Positions 1 to 7,281 of a stretch of 64,000 nt of DNA are shown here, one piece after another. The notes under the pieces are model-generated. The model was not told where the DNA came from, did no database searches, and worked only from the letters and a program-made list of their open reading frames with translations. Position 1 is the stretch's first letter, and the number at the start of each line of letters is the position of its first letter. The position numbers and the translations under genes were made by a program. The DNA lies in assembly GCF_003287495.1 (NCBI RefSeq), contig NZ_PRLE01000001.1, forward strand, positions 1 to 64,000. Direction: 5' to 3'. Origin of the DNA: Faecalibacterium prausnitzii (lineage in GTDB: Bacteria; Bacillota; Clostridia; Oscillospirales; Ruminococcaceae).

Positions 1-121
1 ATAAGATATCCCACTGATTAGATCAGGTAAGATCCCTTGAAGACTACAAGGTTGATAGGCACGATGTGTAAGTGGAGCGATCCATTCAGCAAGAGTGTAC
101 TAATAGATCGAGGGCTTGACC
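1..121 (+). rRNA. rrl: 23S ribosomal RNA, 3' end only
   Basis: The first bases match the 3'-terminal domain of bacterial 23S rRNA, including the GTTGATAGGC and GTACTAATAGATCGAGGGCTT blocks that close the molecule. The gene starts outside the window. The exact 3' end is estimated to within a few bases. No tRNA lies in the spacer to the 5S gene (122-249). Confidence 0.93.
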
Positions 122-249
122 ACAATTCGCTTGAGACTCTGAGAGTCAACGAAAAAATGTAAGCAGTGATTATTCAGTTTTGAAGGCACGTCCTTCTAAG
201 AAACACTGGACAAACAGTAGACCATATGGTATACTGAGCCAGTCATATG

Positions 250-365
<116 letters not shown>

Positions 366-375
366 TTATAGGAAG

Positions 376-410
376 CCCCTGAGGAAGAAATTCTTCAGGG
401 GTTTGTTTTT
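376..410 (+). terminator. Rho-independent terminator of the rRNA operon
   Basis: CCCCTGAGGAA pairs with TTCTTCAGGGG across a short loop and is followed by GTTTGTTTTT. It starts ten bases after the 5S gene. Confidence 0.93.
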
Positions 411-430
411 GCAGCGAAAGGGATGAAGAT

Positions 431-949
431 ATGAGAACGACACATGTTGTGGTACTGCCCTACGACCCTGCGTGGAAGGCGGATTTTGCGGCCATCCGGC
501 AGGAACTCGCGTCTGCCCTTGGCGAGCTGGCCATTGCCATTGAGCACGTGGGCAGCACTTCGGTAGAGGGGCTTTCCGCTAAGCCCTGCATCGACATTGA
601 TGTGGTGATGCCGGATCGCGCCGTCTTTCCGCAGATCGTGGAGCGGCTGGCAGCCATCGGTTACACCCATGAGGGAGATCTTGGCATCCCGGGCCGGGAG
701 GCCTTCTGCTACACCGACAAGCCCCATTTGCGGCTGCACCATCTGTACGTTTGCCCGGCAGATTCCGAGGAGCTGCACCGCCATCTGGTGTTTCGGGATT
801 TTCTGCGCACCCACCCGGAGGCTGTGGCGCGCTACAGCGCCTGTAAGGAGGACGCTGCGCGCCGTTTCCCGGAGGATATCGAGGGCTATATGGCGTGCAA
901 GGGCCCCTGCATCGAGGTACTTTACAAGCTGTGCGGCTTGAGCGAGTGA
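431..949 (+). CDS. GrpB family protein (nucleotidyltransferase-like fold)
   Basis: The 172-residue product starts with VVVLPYDPAWKADF and carries HVGSTSVEGLSAKPCIDIDV (about residues 39-58). That is the signature of the GrpB/UPF0157 family, whose fold resembles minimal nucleotidyltransferases with a D-x-D metal site. Full length for the family. Some members are fused to CoaE, and the cellular role of free-standing members is not settled. The ATG lies 20 bases after the rRNA terminator with a GAAAGGGATGAAG ribosome site. The family call is firm; the substrate is unknown. Confidence 0.85.
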   Translation: MRTTHVVVLPYDPAWKADFAAIRQELASALGELAIAIEHVGSTSVEGLSAKPCIDIDVVMPDRAVFPQIVERLAAIGYTHEGDLGIPGREAFCYTDKPHLRLHHLYVCPADSEELHRHLVFRDFLRTHPEAVARYSACKEDAARRFPEDIEGYMACKGPCIEVLYKLCGLSE

Positions 950-1057
950 CCGTGAAAATCCGGCGTAAGAGAGCGGATTCTACTCCCCGTCGGTTGCGCA
1001 ATGGGCGGGGGTGCGGTACACTCAGGGTGCCGAAGGGCAGAAAGAGAGGACACCGAT

Positions 1058-1197
1058 ATGAGCGAAACGACGGAAGTGAACCGCGCAGCCTTTGGACAGT
1101 TTTTGAACCAGCTGCGCCGGGAGAAGGGCTGGACCCAGAAAGACCTTGCCGAGCGGCTCTATGTCTCCGACAAGGCGGTCAGCAAGTGGGAGCGGGG
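1058..1197 (+). pseudogene. XRE-family regulator with membrane tail, 5' half, interrupted by the mobile element
   Basis: From ATG at 1058 (after AGAGAGGACACCGAT) the frame encodes a helix-turn-helix domain with the family pattern FLNQLRREKGWTQKDLAERL and VSDKAVSKWERG. The frame then runs into element DNA and stops at 1213 after about 51 residues. Joining base 1197 to base 10124 restores WERGLSLPDVALLLPLAGAL in frame, the standard sequence of this family, so the remaining 3' half is at 10124-10772. A transcript from here would meet the terminator at 1233-1263. Any truncated product has only part of the HTH domain. Confidence 0.9.
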
Positions 1198-1218
1198 AGA
1201 ATCCCTCACTTAAAGATA
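1196..1218. other. attL: left junction of the mobile element
   Basis: Host codons end in GAG CGG, then the GG core (1196-1197), then the element arm AGAATCCCTCACTTAAAGATA (1198-1218). The reverse complement of the right arm (10101-10121) reads CGTTTCCCTTAATTAAAGATA. The two share TCCCT.A.TTAAAGATA at the same distance from GG. Seen directly; the function as a recombinase half-site is inferred. Confidence 0.85.
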
Positions 1219-1232
1219 TTGGTTATGTACTA

Positions 1233-1263
1233 GGTGTGCAACCGTTCGATTGCACACCCTTTT
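1233..1263 (+). terminator. Terminator just inside the left end of the element
   Basis: GGTGTGCAA (1233-1241) pairs perfectly with TTGCACACC (1250-1258) and is followed by CTTTTAT on the plus strand. It would stop transcription entering from the interrupted host gene before it runs antisense into the recombinase gene. Confidence 0.75.
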
Positions 1264-1271
1264 ATAATGCG

Positions 1272-2894
1272 TCACTCGACTTTGCCGATAAAACGGTAAA
1301 AAATTTCAACTTCCTGTTCTCTGGTGCCATCTTCATGCTTGACAGCTTCGTGAATGAGAATCTTTTCAATCAGAGCATTTAGAAGTTCGGCGGTCAATTG
1401 TGTGGGGTTGACGTACTTTTTCATCAACTCAATCCACTTTTCAGCGTCAACAGCGGTCTGAACGGCTGCATCAAGTTCGGCTTGAAGTTCTTGAATCTTT
1501 TCGTCCAGTTCATGCTGTTCTGCCTGATACTTTTCGGACAGCATATTGAAATTGTACTCCGTAATGCGTCCAACAGACCAGTCCTCATACATTTTGGCGA
1601 ACAGGTTGTCCACCTCTGCCTTACGCTTTGTGGCCTTTTTGAGTTCGGCAGTCTGTTTTTTCTTGGCGGTGTTGCGTTCTTTGTCGCTGGCATTCAGTAA
1701 ACGCTGCAAGAGTTTATCTCCATCCTGCTGTGCTTGCTGCGACCAATACTGCACTCTTGCCAGAATATAGGTGTACAGCACATCATATCGAATATAGTGC
1801 ATGGAACATTGGTGAAGGCCCTGTCCGTTTTTGCTGCAATGGTAATAGCCGTAGGGCTTTTTGTTCTGCTTATTCATACCATAGGCCATCGACCAGCCGC
1901 AATCCGCACATTTTACAAGCCCGGAAAAGATTTGCGTTGTTCCGTCTTTCTGTTTTCTACGGCGATGAGCAATCTGCTCCTGCACCTGTCGGAACACATC
2001 CGCAGAGATAATAGCTTCGTGGGTGTTCTCCACACGATACCATTCCTCCTGCGGCTTCCGCACCTTTTTCTTGTTCTTGAAAGAGATGTTGCTCTGCTTA
2101 TTGTGAACGCTGTGACCGATATAGGTTTCTTCTTTCAGGATACTTTTGACCTGCGCTACCGTCCATGCGTAGGACTTCTCTTCCGACGCTCCTGCATAGA
2201 TGTTAGCAAATGTGCCATACCGCTGAAAATTCAACCAGCCGGGAGTGGGAACCTTTTCATCTACTAAAATATGGGTGATGCTGGCCGCACCGTGTCCATG
2301 CACCGCAAGATCAAAGATTTTCTCAATGATCCACTTCGTTTCCGGGTCTACCAGAAGATGCCCTGACTTGTCGGGGTCTTTGATATATCCCAGAGGAGCG
2401 TATGCACCATAGTGCGCACCGTTCGCAAATCTTGTCCGCATAGCGGCCTTGACTTTTTTGCTGGTCTGGCGAGCGTGCATCTCATTCAGGATGTTCAGGA
2501 ACGGAGCGAGTTCGCTTTCGCCGTTGAGAGTGTCCACATTATCGTTGACAGCAATATAGCGGACACCTTTACTCGGAAAGTAGATCTCCGTGTACTGACC
2601 TGTCAGAATATAGTTTCGACCTAAACGGGATAAATCCTTTGTTACAACGCAGTTGATTTTGCCTTCCTCAATATCGTCGATCATCCGTTGAAAGCCCGGT
2701 CTGTCAAAGTTGGTGCCAGACCAACCATCATCGATATATTCGCCAACAACGGTCAACCCGTGTTCCTCTGCATACTGACGAAGCATCATGCGCTGGGTCT
2801 GGATGCTGCCGCTTTCACCCTGCAATTCATCGTCACGGCTTAGTCTAAGGTACAGTGCAGTGTTATAGATCATCGTATTGTTAGGCTGTTTCAT
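1272..2894 (-). CDS. Large serine recombinase (integrase/excisionase of the element)
   Basis: The 540-residue protein has an N-terminal resolvase catalytic domain. Ser19 in LYLRLSRDDE is the expected nucleophile, and SGTNFDRPGFQRM plus KDLSRLGRNY carry the catalytic arginines. A recombinase domain follows (roughly 165-300), then a zinc ribbon starting CADCGW, then a long C-terminal coiled coil (roughly 390-500) as in Tn4451/Tn5397-type transposases. It should cut at a 2-bp core and join attP to attB. It sits next to attL and reads toward it, the usual place for such a gene. The start has AAGGAGG seven bases upstream. The promoter at 2920-2977 is embedded in an inverted repeat. Confidence 0.95.
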   Translation of the reverse strand: MKQPNNTMIYNTALYLRLSRDDELQGESGSIQTQRMMLRQYAEEHGLTVVGEYIDDGWSGTNFDRPGFQRMIDDIEEGKINCVVTKDLSRLGRNYILTGQYTEIYFPSKGVRYIAVNDNVDTLNGESELAPFLNILNEMHARQTSKKVKAAMRTRFANGAHYGAYAPLGYIKDPDKSGHLLVDPETKWIIEKIFDLAVHGHGAASITHILVDEKVPTPGWLNFQRYGTFANIYAGASEEKSYAWTVAQVKSILKEETYIGHSVHNKQSNISFKNKKKVRKPQEEWYRVENTHEAIISADVFRQVQEQIAHRRRKQKDGTTQIFSGLVKCADCGWSMAYGMNKQNKKPYGYYHCSKNGQGLHQCSMHYIRYDVLYTYILARVQYWSQQAQQDGDKLLQRLLNASDKERNTAKKKQTAELKKATKRKAEVDNLFAKMYEDWSVGRITEYNFNMLSEKYQAEQHELDEKIQELQAELDAAVQTAVDAEKWIELMKKYVNPTQLTAELLNALIEKILIHEAVKHEDGTREQEVEIFYRFIGKVE

Positions 2895-2919
2895 AGTAGA
2901 GCCTCCTTCTTAAAAGAAA

Positions 2920-2977
2920 CAGCCCACGCTTACAATACTTCTGCTTCCATTATACCGTAAGTGTGGGCTGGATTCAA
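2920..2977 (-). promoter_or_regulatory. Recombinase promoter inside an inverted repeat (likely operator)
   Basis: On the minus strand TTGAAT (2977-2972), a 17-base spacer and TATAAT (2954-2949) form a strong sigma-A promoter. CAGCCCACACTTAC (2970-2957) lies in the spacer, and its partner GTAAGCGTGGGCTG (2933-2920) lies beyond the start point, with one mismatch in 14. A DNA-binding protein on this palindrome would cover the -10 element. The half-site TATTGTAAGCGTGGG recurs exactly at 10069-10083 next to attR. Confidence 0.75.
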
Positions 2978-2990
2978 TTCGTTTTTATCA

Positions 2991-3284
2991 TCAGGCGCAT
3001 CGGTTAGCTGAATACTGAATCACATCTTCCAGCAGTGTGCCGACTGATTTTCCATTTTCTGCGAAATGTTCGGTCATTTTGATTTTGGTGTTGCCACAGT
3101 AAAAATAGAGCGTACCGTCTGGCTCTTTAACATAGTAAGACGTGTTCTCAAGAGTAGGTTCGGGACCCGCGTACTCCGAATCCTGCCATTCTTCGAGTAA
3201 ATTGACAGGTAGTTCACAAATAGGCTCATAACAGGAGCAAAGGTCAATCGCATCGTTCATCATATCAGTACTTCTATTATCCAT
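2991..3284 (-). CDS. Small element-encoded protein, possibly TnpW-like
   Basis: A 97-residue acidic protein with no membrane segment. Its C-terminal third (TLYFYCGNTKIKMTEHFAEN followed by GKSVGTLLEDVIQYSA) resembles the short TnpW-type proteins often encoded beside large serine recombinases in Clostridia. The N-terminal part (cysteines in LCSCYEPIC) is not one I recognise. It lies between the relaxase and recombinase genes, 17 bases after the relaxase stop, probably in one transcript. A role as recombination directionality factor is possible but not shown. Confidence 0.6.
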   Translation of the reverse strand: MDNRSTDMMNDAIDLCSCYEPICELPVNLLEEWQDSEYAGPEPTLENTSYYVKEPDGTLYFYCGNTKIKMTEHFAENGKSVGTLLEDVIQYSANRCA

Positions 3285-3301
3285 TCAGTATCCTCCGAAA
3301 A

Positions 3302-4567
3302 TCAAAGTTCCATATCCTGCCCATGCCTGCGGTTTCGCTGTGGCACATTCATGGTGCACTCCTGCTTGGGGGCAAGAATCTTTTCCAGAAAACCGCGCAC
3401 CAGTTCTGGCGCACGGCGCATAGCATCCAGATAGGGTTTCACGTCGTACCACAGGTCGTGGTACTTGTTGCTCCAACGAACGGCCTCCTTCTTGGCCGTG
3501 GAAAGTTCTTCTTTCAGGCGACGGTTCTCCACGTCCATCATATAGCCGTGGTCGGCTTGCTTTTTCAGCTTGGAAAATTCTTCTTCGGTCAGCGAGTAGT
3601 TACCGAGAAAGGTGCGCTTGCCGATATAATCCAGATCGCGCGCATGAATGAGGGCTTCTTTCGTGAGCGTGGCCTTTTTCTGCACAGCGGCAAGTTCCTT
3701 CTCCTTTTTGGAGAGGGTCTGACTGGTTTTGGCAAGCGACTGCGCCTTTTGGTCGGCTTGGGCGGTCAGGCTGTCCAGCCGCTCCTGCTCCCGTTGGACT
3801 TTGAACTGGGTGACGGTTAGGTGTTCTTCGGTGCTGCCACGCTCGCCGCGCTCTACATCCGTGTACCCGGCGTTGCGCATATAGTTGAAGAAATCGTCTT
3901 GCAGGACACTGTACGACTTCTTCAGGACGGGCTTGCCATTCTTTTGCAGGACAGGCTTTCCGGCATCGTCCAGCAAGGGCTTGGATGCCCACTTCTTGCT
4001 TCGGCTGACCTGCATGACGGTCTCCTTGATTGTGCCGACCAACGCCTTGTCCTTGCAGCGTTTCGACCAGAGGATCTGCTTTTCAACCACAGGCACATAG
4101 ACCACATGGAGGTGGTAGTGGTAGACCTCCCGGCCTAGTGCTTCGGTCATGGCACGGTTGATCTCATCGGAGTGCATGACTGCCGAAAGGATATACTGCT
4201 CACCACCAACGATCTGAACGGCTGCTCTGTAGGCATCCTCATAGAACTGTTTGGCGAACTCATAGCCGCCGTGGTTGTCAAAGTAGGCTGAGTTGACATC
4301 AAAGACAAGTTCGCAGTAATGGGTGGCATCCGGCTTCAGGCCGCGCGTGGAGATGGTTCCATCGGCTTCCAGTTGGGCGAACAGGTCAGTATAGCTGGCG
4401 GTTGGCTTCTTGAAGTGGACGTTCCATGCAGCGCGCTGGGGGATAATGTCGGGGTTCCGATAGCTGTCCTTTTCGCGCTCGTTGTGCTGCTGGGTGTTGC
4501 CAACGGCCTTGTCCGAAACGGCAAGATTTCGGACACTGGTGCGGTCAATACCATCATTTCTTGCCAA
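3302..4567 (-). CDS. MOBV relaxase (Mob_Pre family)
   Basis: The 421-residue protein has the MOBV motif HNER (residues 28-31, followed by EKDSYRNPD), in which the pMV158 MobM equivalent of His28 attacks DNA. It also has motif III, HYHLHVVYVPV (150-160), which binds metal. A long coiled coil covers roughly residues 255-375, as in MobM. It should nick the oriT-like site just upstream (4641/4640) and pilot a single strand through a helper conjugation machine. Length and motif order fit the family. The start follows AAAGGAGGG. Confidence 0.93.
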   Translation of the reverse strand: MARNDGIDRTSVRNLAVSDKAVGNTQQHNEREKDSYRNPDIIPQRAAWNVHFKKPTASYTDLFAQLEADGTISTRGLKPDATHYCELVFDVNSAYFDNHGGYEFAKQFYEDAYRAAVQIVGGEQYILSAVMHSDEINRAMTEALGREVYHYHLHVVYVPVVEKQILWSKRCKDKALVGTIKETVMQVSRSKKWASKPLLDDAGKPVLQKNGKPVLKKSYSVLQDDFFNYMRNAGYTDVERGERGSTEEHLTVTQFKVQREQERLDSLTAQADQKAQSLAKTSQTLSKKEKELAAVQKKATLTKEALIHARDLDYIGKRTFLGNYSLTEEEFSKLKKQADHGYMMDVENRRLKEELSTAKKEAVRWSNKYHDLWYDVKPYLDAMRRAPELVRGFLEKILAPKQECTMNVPQRNRRHGQDMEL

Positions 4568-4629
4568 AGGGCATCCCTCCTTTCAGGGTTCAGAGGAAGG
4601 TGACGGGGGACGGAGGTGCACTTCTTCGG

Positions 4630-4685
4630 AAGTGTAATAACCCACTATAACACTTTCATCCCTATGGGCTGCAAAGTGTAGTGGG
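4630..4685 (-). other. Candidate origin of transfer (oriT) of MOBV type
   Basis: On the minus strand the sequence reads AAAGTGTTATAGTGGG then TTATTACACTT. This matches the pMV158 pattern AAAGTATAGTGTG/TTATACTTT, so the expected nick is between 4641 and 4640. CCCACTA (4641-4647) pairs with TAGTGGG (4679-4685), and CACTTT (4651-4656) with AAAGTG (4673-4678), giving the stem that ends at the nick. AAGTGT and AACACTT give a second, alternative stem. It lies 63 bases upstream of the relaxase start, the usual place. Confidence 0.75.
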
Positions 4686-4757
4686 CTCTTCGAGGACTCT
4701 CCGAGGGGGAACGTCTCCTGCGGGAGAGTTAATCGAGTTCACGTTTGCGAAGCAATG

Positions 4758-4777
4758 AAAGCCCCAGTGGGGCTTTT
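4758..4777 (-). terminator. Hairpin with T tracts, probable terminator between helicase and relaxase genes
   Basis: AAAGCCCC and GGGGCTTTT flank a three-base loop, giving a stem usable on both strands. The tail is longer on the plus strand; on the minus strand it would separate the replication genes from oriT and mob. A second perfect repeat, CAAGTTCGC-ACAAT-GCGAACTTG, lies at 4827-4849. The stretch 4568-5034 has no gene; it holds oriT, these hairpins and the GTAC cluster. Confidence 0.55.
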
Positions 4778-4855
4778 AAGTGACCGAACGGTCTTGCGCC
4801 AGCAAGATGGAGGGGCCTCGCCCCGACAAGTTCGCACAATGCGAACTTGATTGCT

Positions 4856-5007
4856 CCGTACGCATCTGAAAAAATTGCGTACGGACTTCAAATAACCTGT
4901 ACGGTTCGTACGACGTACGGAAATCCGAAATATAAACGATAATTCGTTTTAATTTACTTCAATCCGCCGTACAGATGCGTACAAGTACAGACCGTACAGG
5001 TTGTACG
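4856..5007. other. Candidate replication origin: ten GTAC motifs around an AT-rich core
   Basis: GTAC occurs at 4858, 4879, 4899, 4908 and 4915, then at 4969, 4979, 4985, 4994 and 5003, mostly as CGTACGG or CGTACAG. The two groups of five flank a 45-base AT-rich stretch (about 4921-4965). The cluster sits directly beside the P4-type helicase gene. The layout is that of an iteron origin with an unwinding element, but the function is inferred. Confidence 0.6.
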
Positions 5008-5034
5008 AATTTCTTCCGTGAAAAAATGCACTTT

Positions 5035-6351
5035 TTACGGACAGGGGTGGACAAGCGGCTCGATGCCTACAAAATCCCGCACCCTGCGGCCACCGGGCAG
5101 ATAGATGTTGTTGGTGGCTTCAAGATTGTAGCGGCGGTCATTCTGGCGCAGCTCTGCGCTGAAACGGATCGCAGATACGCTGTGACAGGCGTTGTCCTCA
5201 CACCACTGCTTATAAATGTCGTAGAACTCCTTGGAGCTGATGGAGTAGTCCGCCTTGAAACGGAAGTAGCCCTCGGACTCCATAAAGTCGATGACATTGT
5301 TGCTGCTGCGTTTGATGGTGTCCACGTTGGCGGCGGCTCGTTCGCTGACCGTGAAGCGGAAATCGTTCTGCACCAGCCGGTGCAGCCCTTCCAGACACCA
5401 GAGCAGGATGCCCTCCAATTCGGCGCACATCTTCTCCACAAGGAAAGGGTCATCCGTGCGGTCGGCAGGCTTGTCCTTGGTGGTCAGGATGAGCTGGCGG
5501 CGGAAGAAGCCATCCGAATGGTCGTACAGCGAGGTCAGCGTACCATTGCCGAAGCAGAGGAACCGGGCGTAGATGTCTCGCTGGTAGCTCTGGACACCCT
5601 TGCGCTCCAAGTCCAGCTTGGCTTCGGCGGTCACGATGGTCTTGATATAATTCGTCTTGGGCAGGGCGTTCATATCCATATCATCGTCGATCATCAGCAG
5701 GCGGCGTTCCAGATCGGCGCGGGCAAAACGGTTATTCTCCACTTTCTGGACGCTGCCGTTGCTGGCGGCATCTCCCATGAGCCGCTTCAGCACCAGCCCG
5801 ATGCGGGACTTGCCCTCGCCGCCCTTGCCGACAATGAGCATCATCTTCTGCCTCTTGGTGCTGGGGATCAGGCAGTAGCCCAGATACTCCTGCAAGGTGG
5901 GAATGTCAGCATCGTCCAGCAGCTCGTGCAGGAAGGTCAGCCAACGGTCAGGGGTGGCGGCTTTGGAGTCATACTTCACAGGCAGGCGGTTCTGGCAGAA
6001 CAGGCGGCTCTCCTGAAAAGAGCCGTCCGGCAGATGGTACACGCCGTTCTGGAGATGGATGCAGTCCTGCTCGATGGGGAACGGGTCGGAAAAGGCCAGC
6101 AGCTTGATGGTCTCCAGAATGTTGGTGACCTTTTTGGACAGGCCGGAGGTGACATATTCCTCGATGTTCTCCAAGATGCGCTGCTTGATCTCGCTTTCGT
6201 CCTCTACCGGGCCGTCCAGCGTGTACAGCGTACCGTTGACGCATTTCAGCGGCCACTGTTCCAGAAAGGCACGGCCAAACTGGACTTCATCGATCTTCTT
6301 GCCGTTGTACCAGTCCGGCCATAAGGGGTTGCGGGAAATGTTTTTCTTCAT
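5035..6351 (-). CDS. P4-type (SF3) replicative helicase of the element
   Basis: The 438-residue protein has a D5-type helicase N-terminal region, Walker A GKGGEGKS at 175-182 and a Walker B-like LLMIDDDMD at about 218-226. It then has the SF3 motif C region ending in FGNGTL and an arginine-rich FFRRQL. Phage and plasmid primase-helicases of the P4/DUF5906 type share this order, but the primase part is supplied here by the next gene upstream. It probably opens the adjacent origin and drives replication of the excised circle. RBS AAAGGAGAACC precedes the ATG. Confidence 0.88.
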   Translation of the reverse strand: MKKNISRNPLWPDWYNGKKIDEVQFGRAFLEQWPLKCVNGTLYTLDGPVEDESEIKQRILENIEEYVTSGLSKKVTNILETIKLLAFSDPFPIEQDCIHLQNGVYHLPDGSFQESRLFCQNRLPVKYDSKAATPDRWLTFLHELLDDADIPTLQEYLGYCLIPSTKRQKMMLIVGKGGEGKSRIGLVLKRLMGDAASNGSVQKVENNRFARADLERRLLMIDDDMDMNALPKTNYIKTIVTAEAKLDLERKGVQSYQRDIYARFLCFGNGTLTSLYDHSDGFFRRQLILTTKDKPADRTDDPFLVEKMCAELEGILLWCLEGLHRLVQNDFRFTVSERAAANVDTIKRSSNNVIDFMESEGYFRFKADYSISSKEFYDIYKQWCEDNACHSVSAIRFSAELRQNDRRYNLEATNNIYLPGGRRVRDFVGIEPLVHPCP

Positions 6352-6424
6352 AGGGTGGTTCTCCTTTAGAAAAGTGAAGTGGTGGGTCTCACGGTGAGAC
6401 CCACCACTTCAGGTGAATAAACTA

Positions 6425-7027
6425 TTAGGCGCACTTTGCCAGAGCAAGGCGGTCGGTGCGCTCCTCCAGCATCAGCAGGTACGACCCGGACAGCAGCTGT
6501 GCGGCGGCAGCGGCCTTCTGCTGGGGCGTCCCAAATGCAACGCAGTCCGTCAGGTGCTCGATGGTCTCGGTCATGTGGAGGGCTTCCACGAACCGCTCGT
6601 CCAGCGGTTCTTCCGGGCTGGCGGGCTTGTAACGCTCTCGCCAGTCGTGCAGCAGGTCGAGATAATCGGTCAGCACCCGCAGGCAGTAGGCGATGTCTGC
6701 CCACTGCTCGTCCGTCAGGCCACGCTTGGGCGGCGGCAGGGCGATGGCATTGGCGGGCGGCTTATCCGGGTCAAGCCCGAAGTCACTTGCGAGCTTCTTG
6801 GCGGCTTGCCGGGGGTTCAGGTCGAACAGCTTGGCGGTGAGGTCGATGGCATCTCCATTGGCTCCGCAGCCAAAGCAGTAATAATAGGTGTCGTTCAGCA
6901 TCATACTGGGGTGGTTGTCGGAGTGGAACGGACAGCACACCATGCCATGGCGGTCGGGTCCCATGCCGTACATCTCTCCCACCTGCCGAACGGTGATGGC
7001 AGACTTGACAGTTTGATACAGACTCAA
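6425..7027 (-). CDS. CHC2 zinc-finger primase-like protein
   Basis: A DnaG-type CHC2 zinc finger is complete: with the start chosen, Cys32, His35, Cys51 and Cys54 (CCPFHSDNHPSM, YYYCFGCGANGD). The remaining 140 residues are helical and lack a recognisable TOPRIM domain, as in other element primases of about 200 residues. A TTG start at 7027 gives MSLYQTVKSAITVRQ with AGGAGG seven bases upstream. The ATG two codons earlier (7033) lies only one base from that site. It should prime DNA for the helicase encoded 73 bases downstream. Confidence 0.82.
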   Translation of the reverse strand: MSLYQTVKSAITVRQVGEMYGMGPDRHGMVCCPFHSDNHPSMMLNDTYYYCFGCGANGDAIDLTAKLFDLNPRQAAKKLASDFGLDPDKPPANAIALPPPKRGLTDEQWADIAYCLRVLTDYLDLLHDWRERYKPASPEEPLDERFVEALHMTETIEHLTDCVAFGTPQQKAAAAAQLLSGSYLLMLEERTDRLALAKCA

Positions 7028-7156
7028 GGGCATTCCTCCTTTGTTTCGTGCGCTGCACCAGAGTCCCCAGCGTGGGAAATCTGGTGTTTTTGGCTTCCTG
7101 CCTGAATATACGGAGAATTTTGTGGAAAGGGCGAAAAAGCGGCAGAACTGCAACGG

Positions 7157-7189
7157 AAAAAGAAAAAAGCCCTCACTGGTTGCAGGGCT
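7157..7189 (-). terminator. Minus-strand terminator/attenuator upstream of the primase gene
   Basis: On the minus strand AGCCCT (7189-7184) and AGGGCT (7173-7168) bound a ten-base loop and are followed by TTTTTTCTTTTT. The stem overlaps the perfect palindrome GTTGCAG-GG-CTGCAAC (7179-7194). A third CTGCAAC lies at 7148-7154. It either ends readthrough into the replication genes or works as an attenuator. The divergent gap 7034-7281 otherwise holds only the XRE promoter. Confidence 0.55.
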
Positions 7190-7220
7190 GCAACAGCAAG
7201 GGTGGAGAATAAACCGTATA

Positions 7221-7249
7221 TTGAACAAAACGGCAGAGCGTATTATAAT
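7221..7249 (+). promoter_or_regulatory. Promoter of the element regulator operon
   Basis: TTGAAC (7221-7226), 17 bases, TATAAT (7244-7249), about 30 bases before the XRE gene start. The palindrome at 7179-7194 lies upstream of the -35 and is a possible operator. Confidence 0.85.
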
Positions 7250-7281
7250 GAGGAAAAAGATCAAAAAGGAGGGCCGACCAC

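Noticed and set aside
122-249. tRNA genes in the 23S-5S spacer
   Set aside because: No cloverleaf or GTTCGA T-loop box can be found there.
1196-1208. CCTCA shared by both element ends as an alternative direct-repeat core
   Set aside because: It would restore ERGESLSLPDV with two extra residues, and it is not at the centre of the symmetric arms, whereas GG is both in frame and central.
4975-6324. A 449-codon plus-strand frame opposite the P4-type helicase
   Set aside because: The minus frame has Walker motifs and a ribosome site; the plus frame has neither and begins inside the GTAC cluster.
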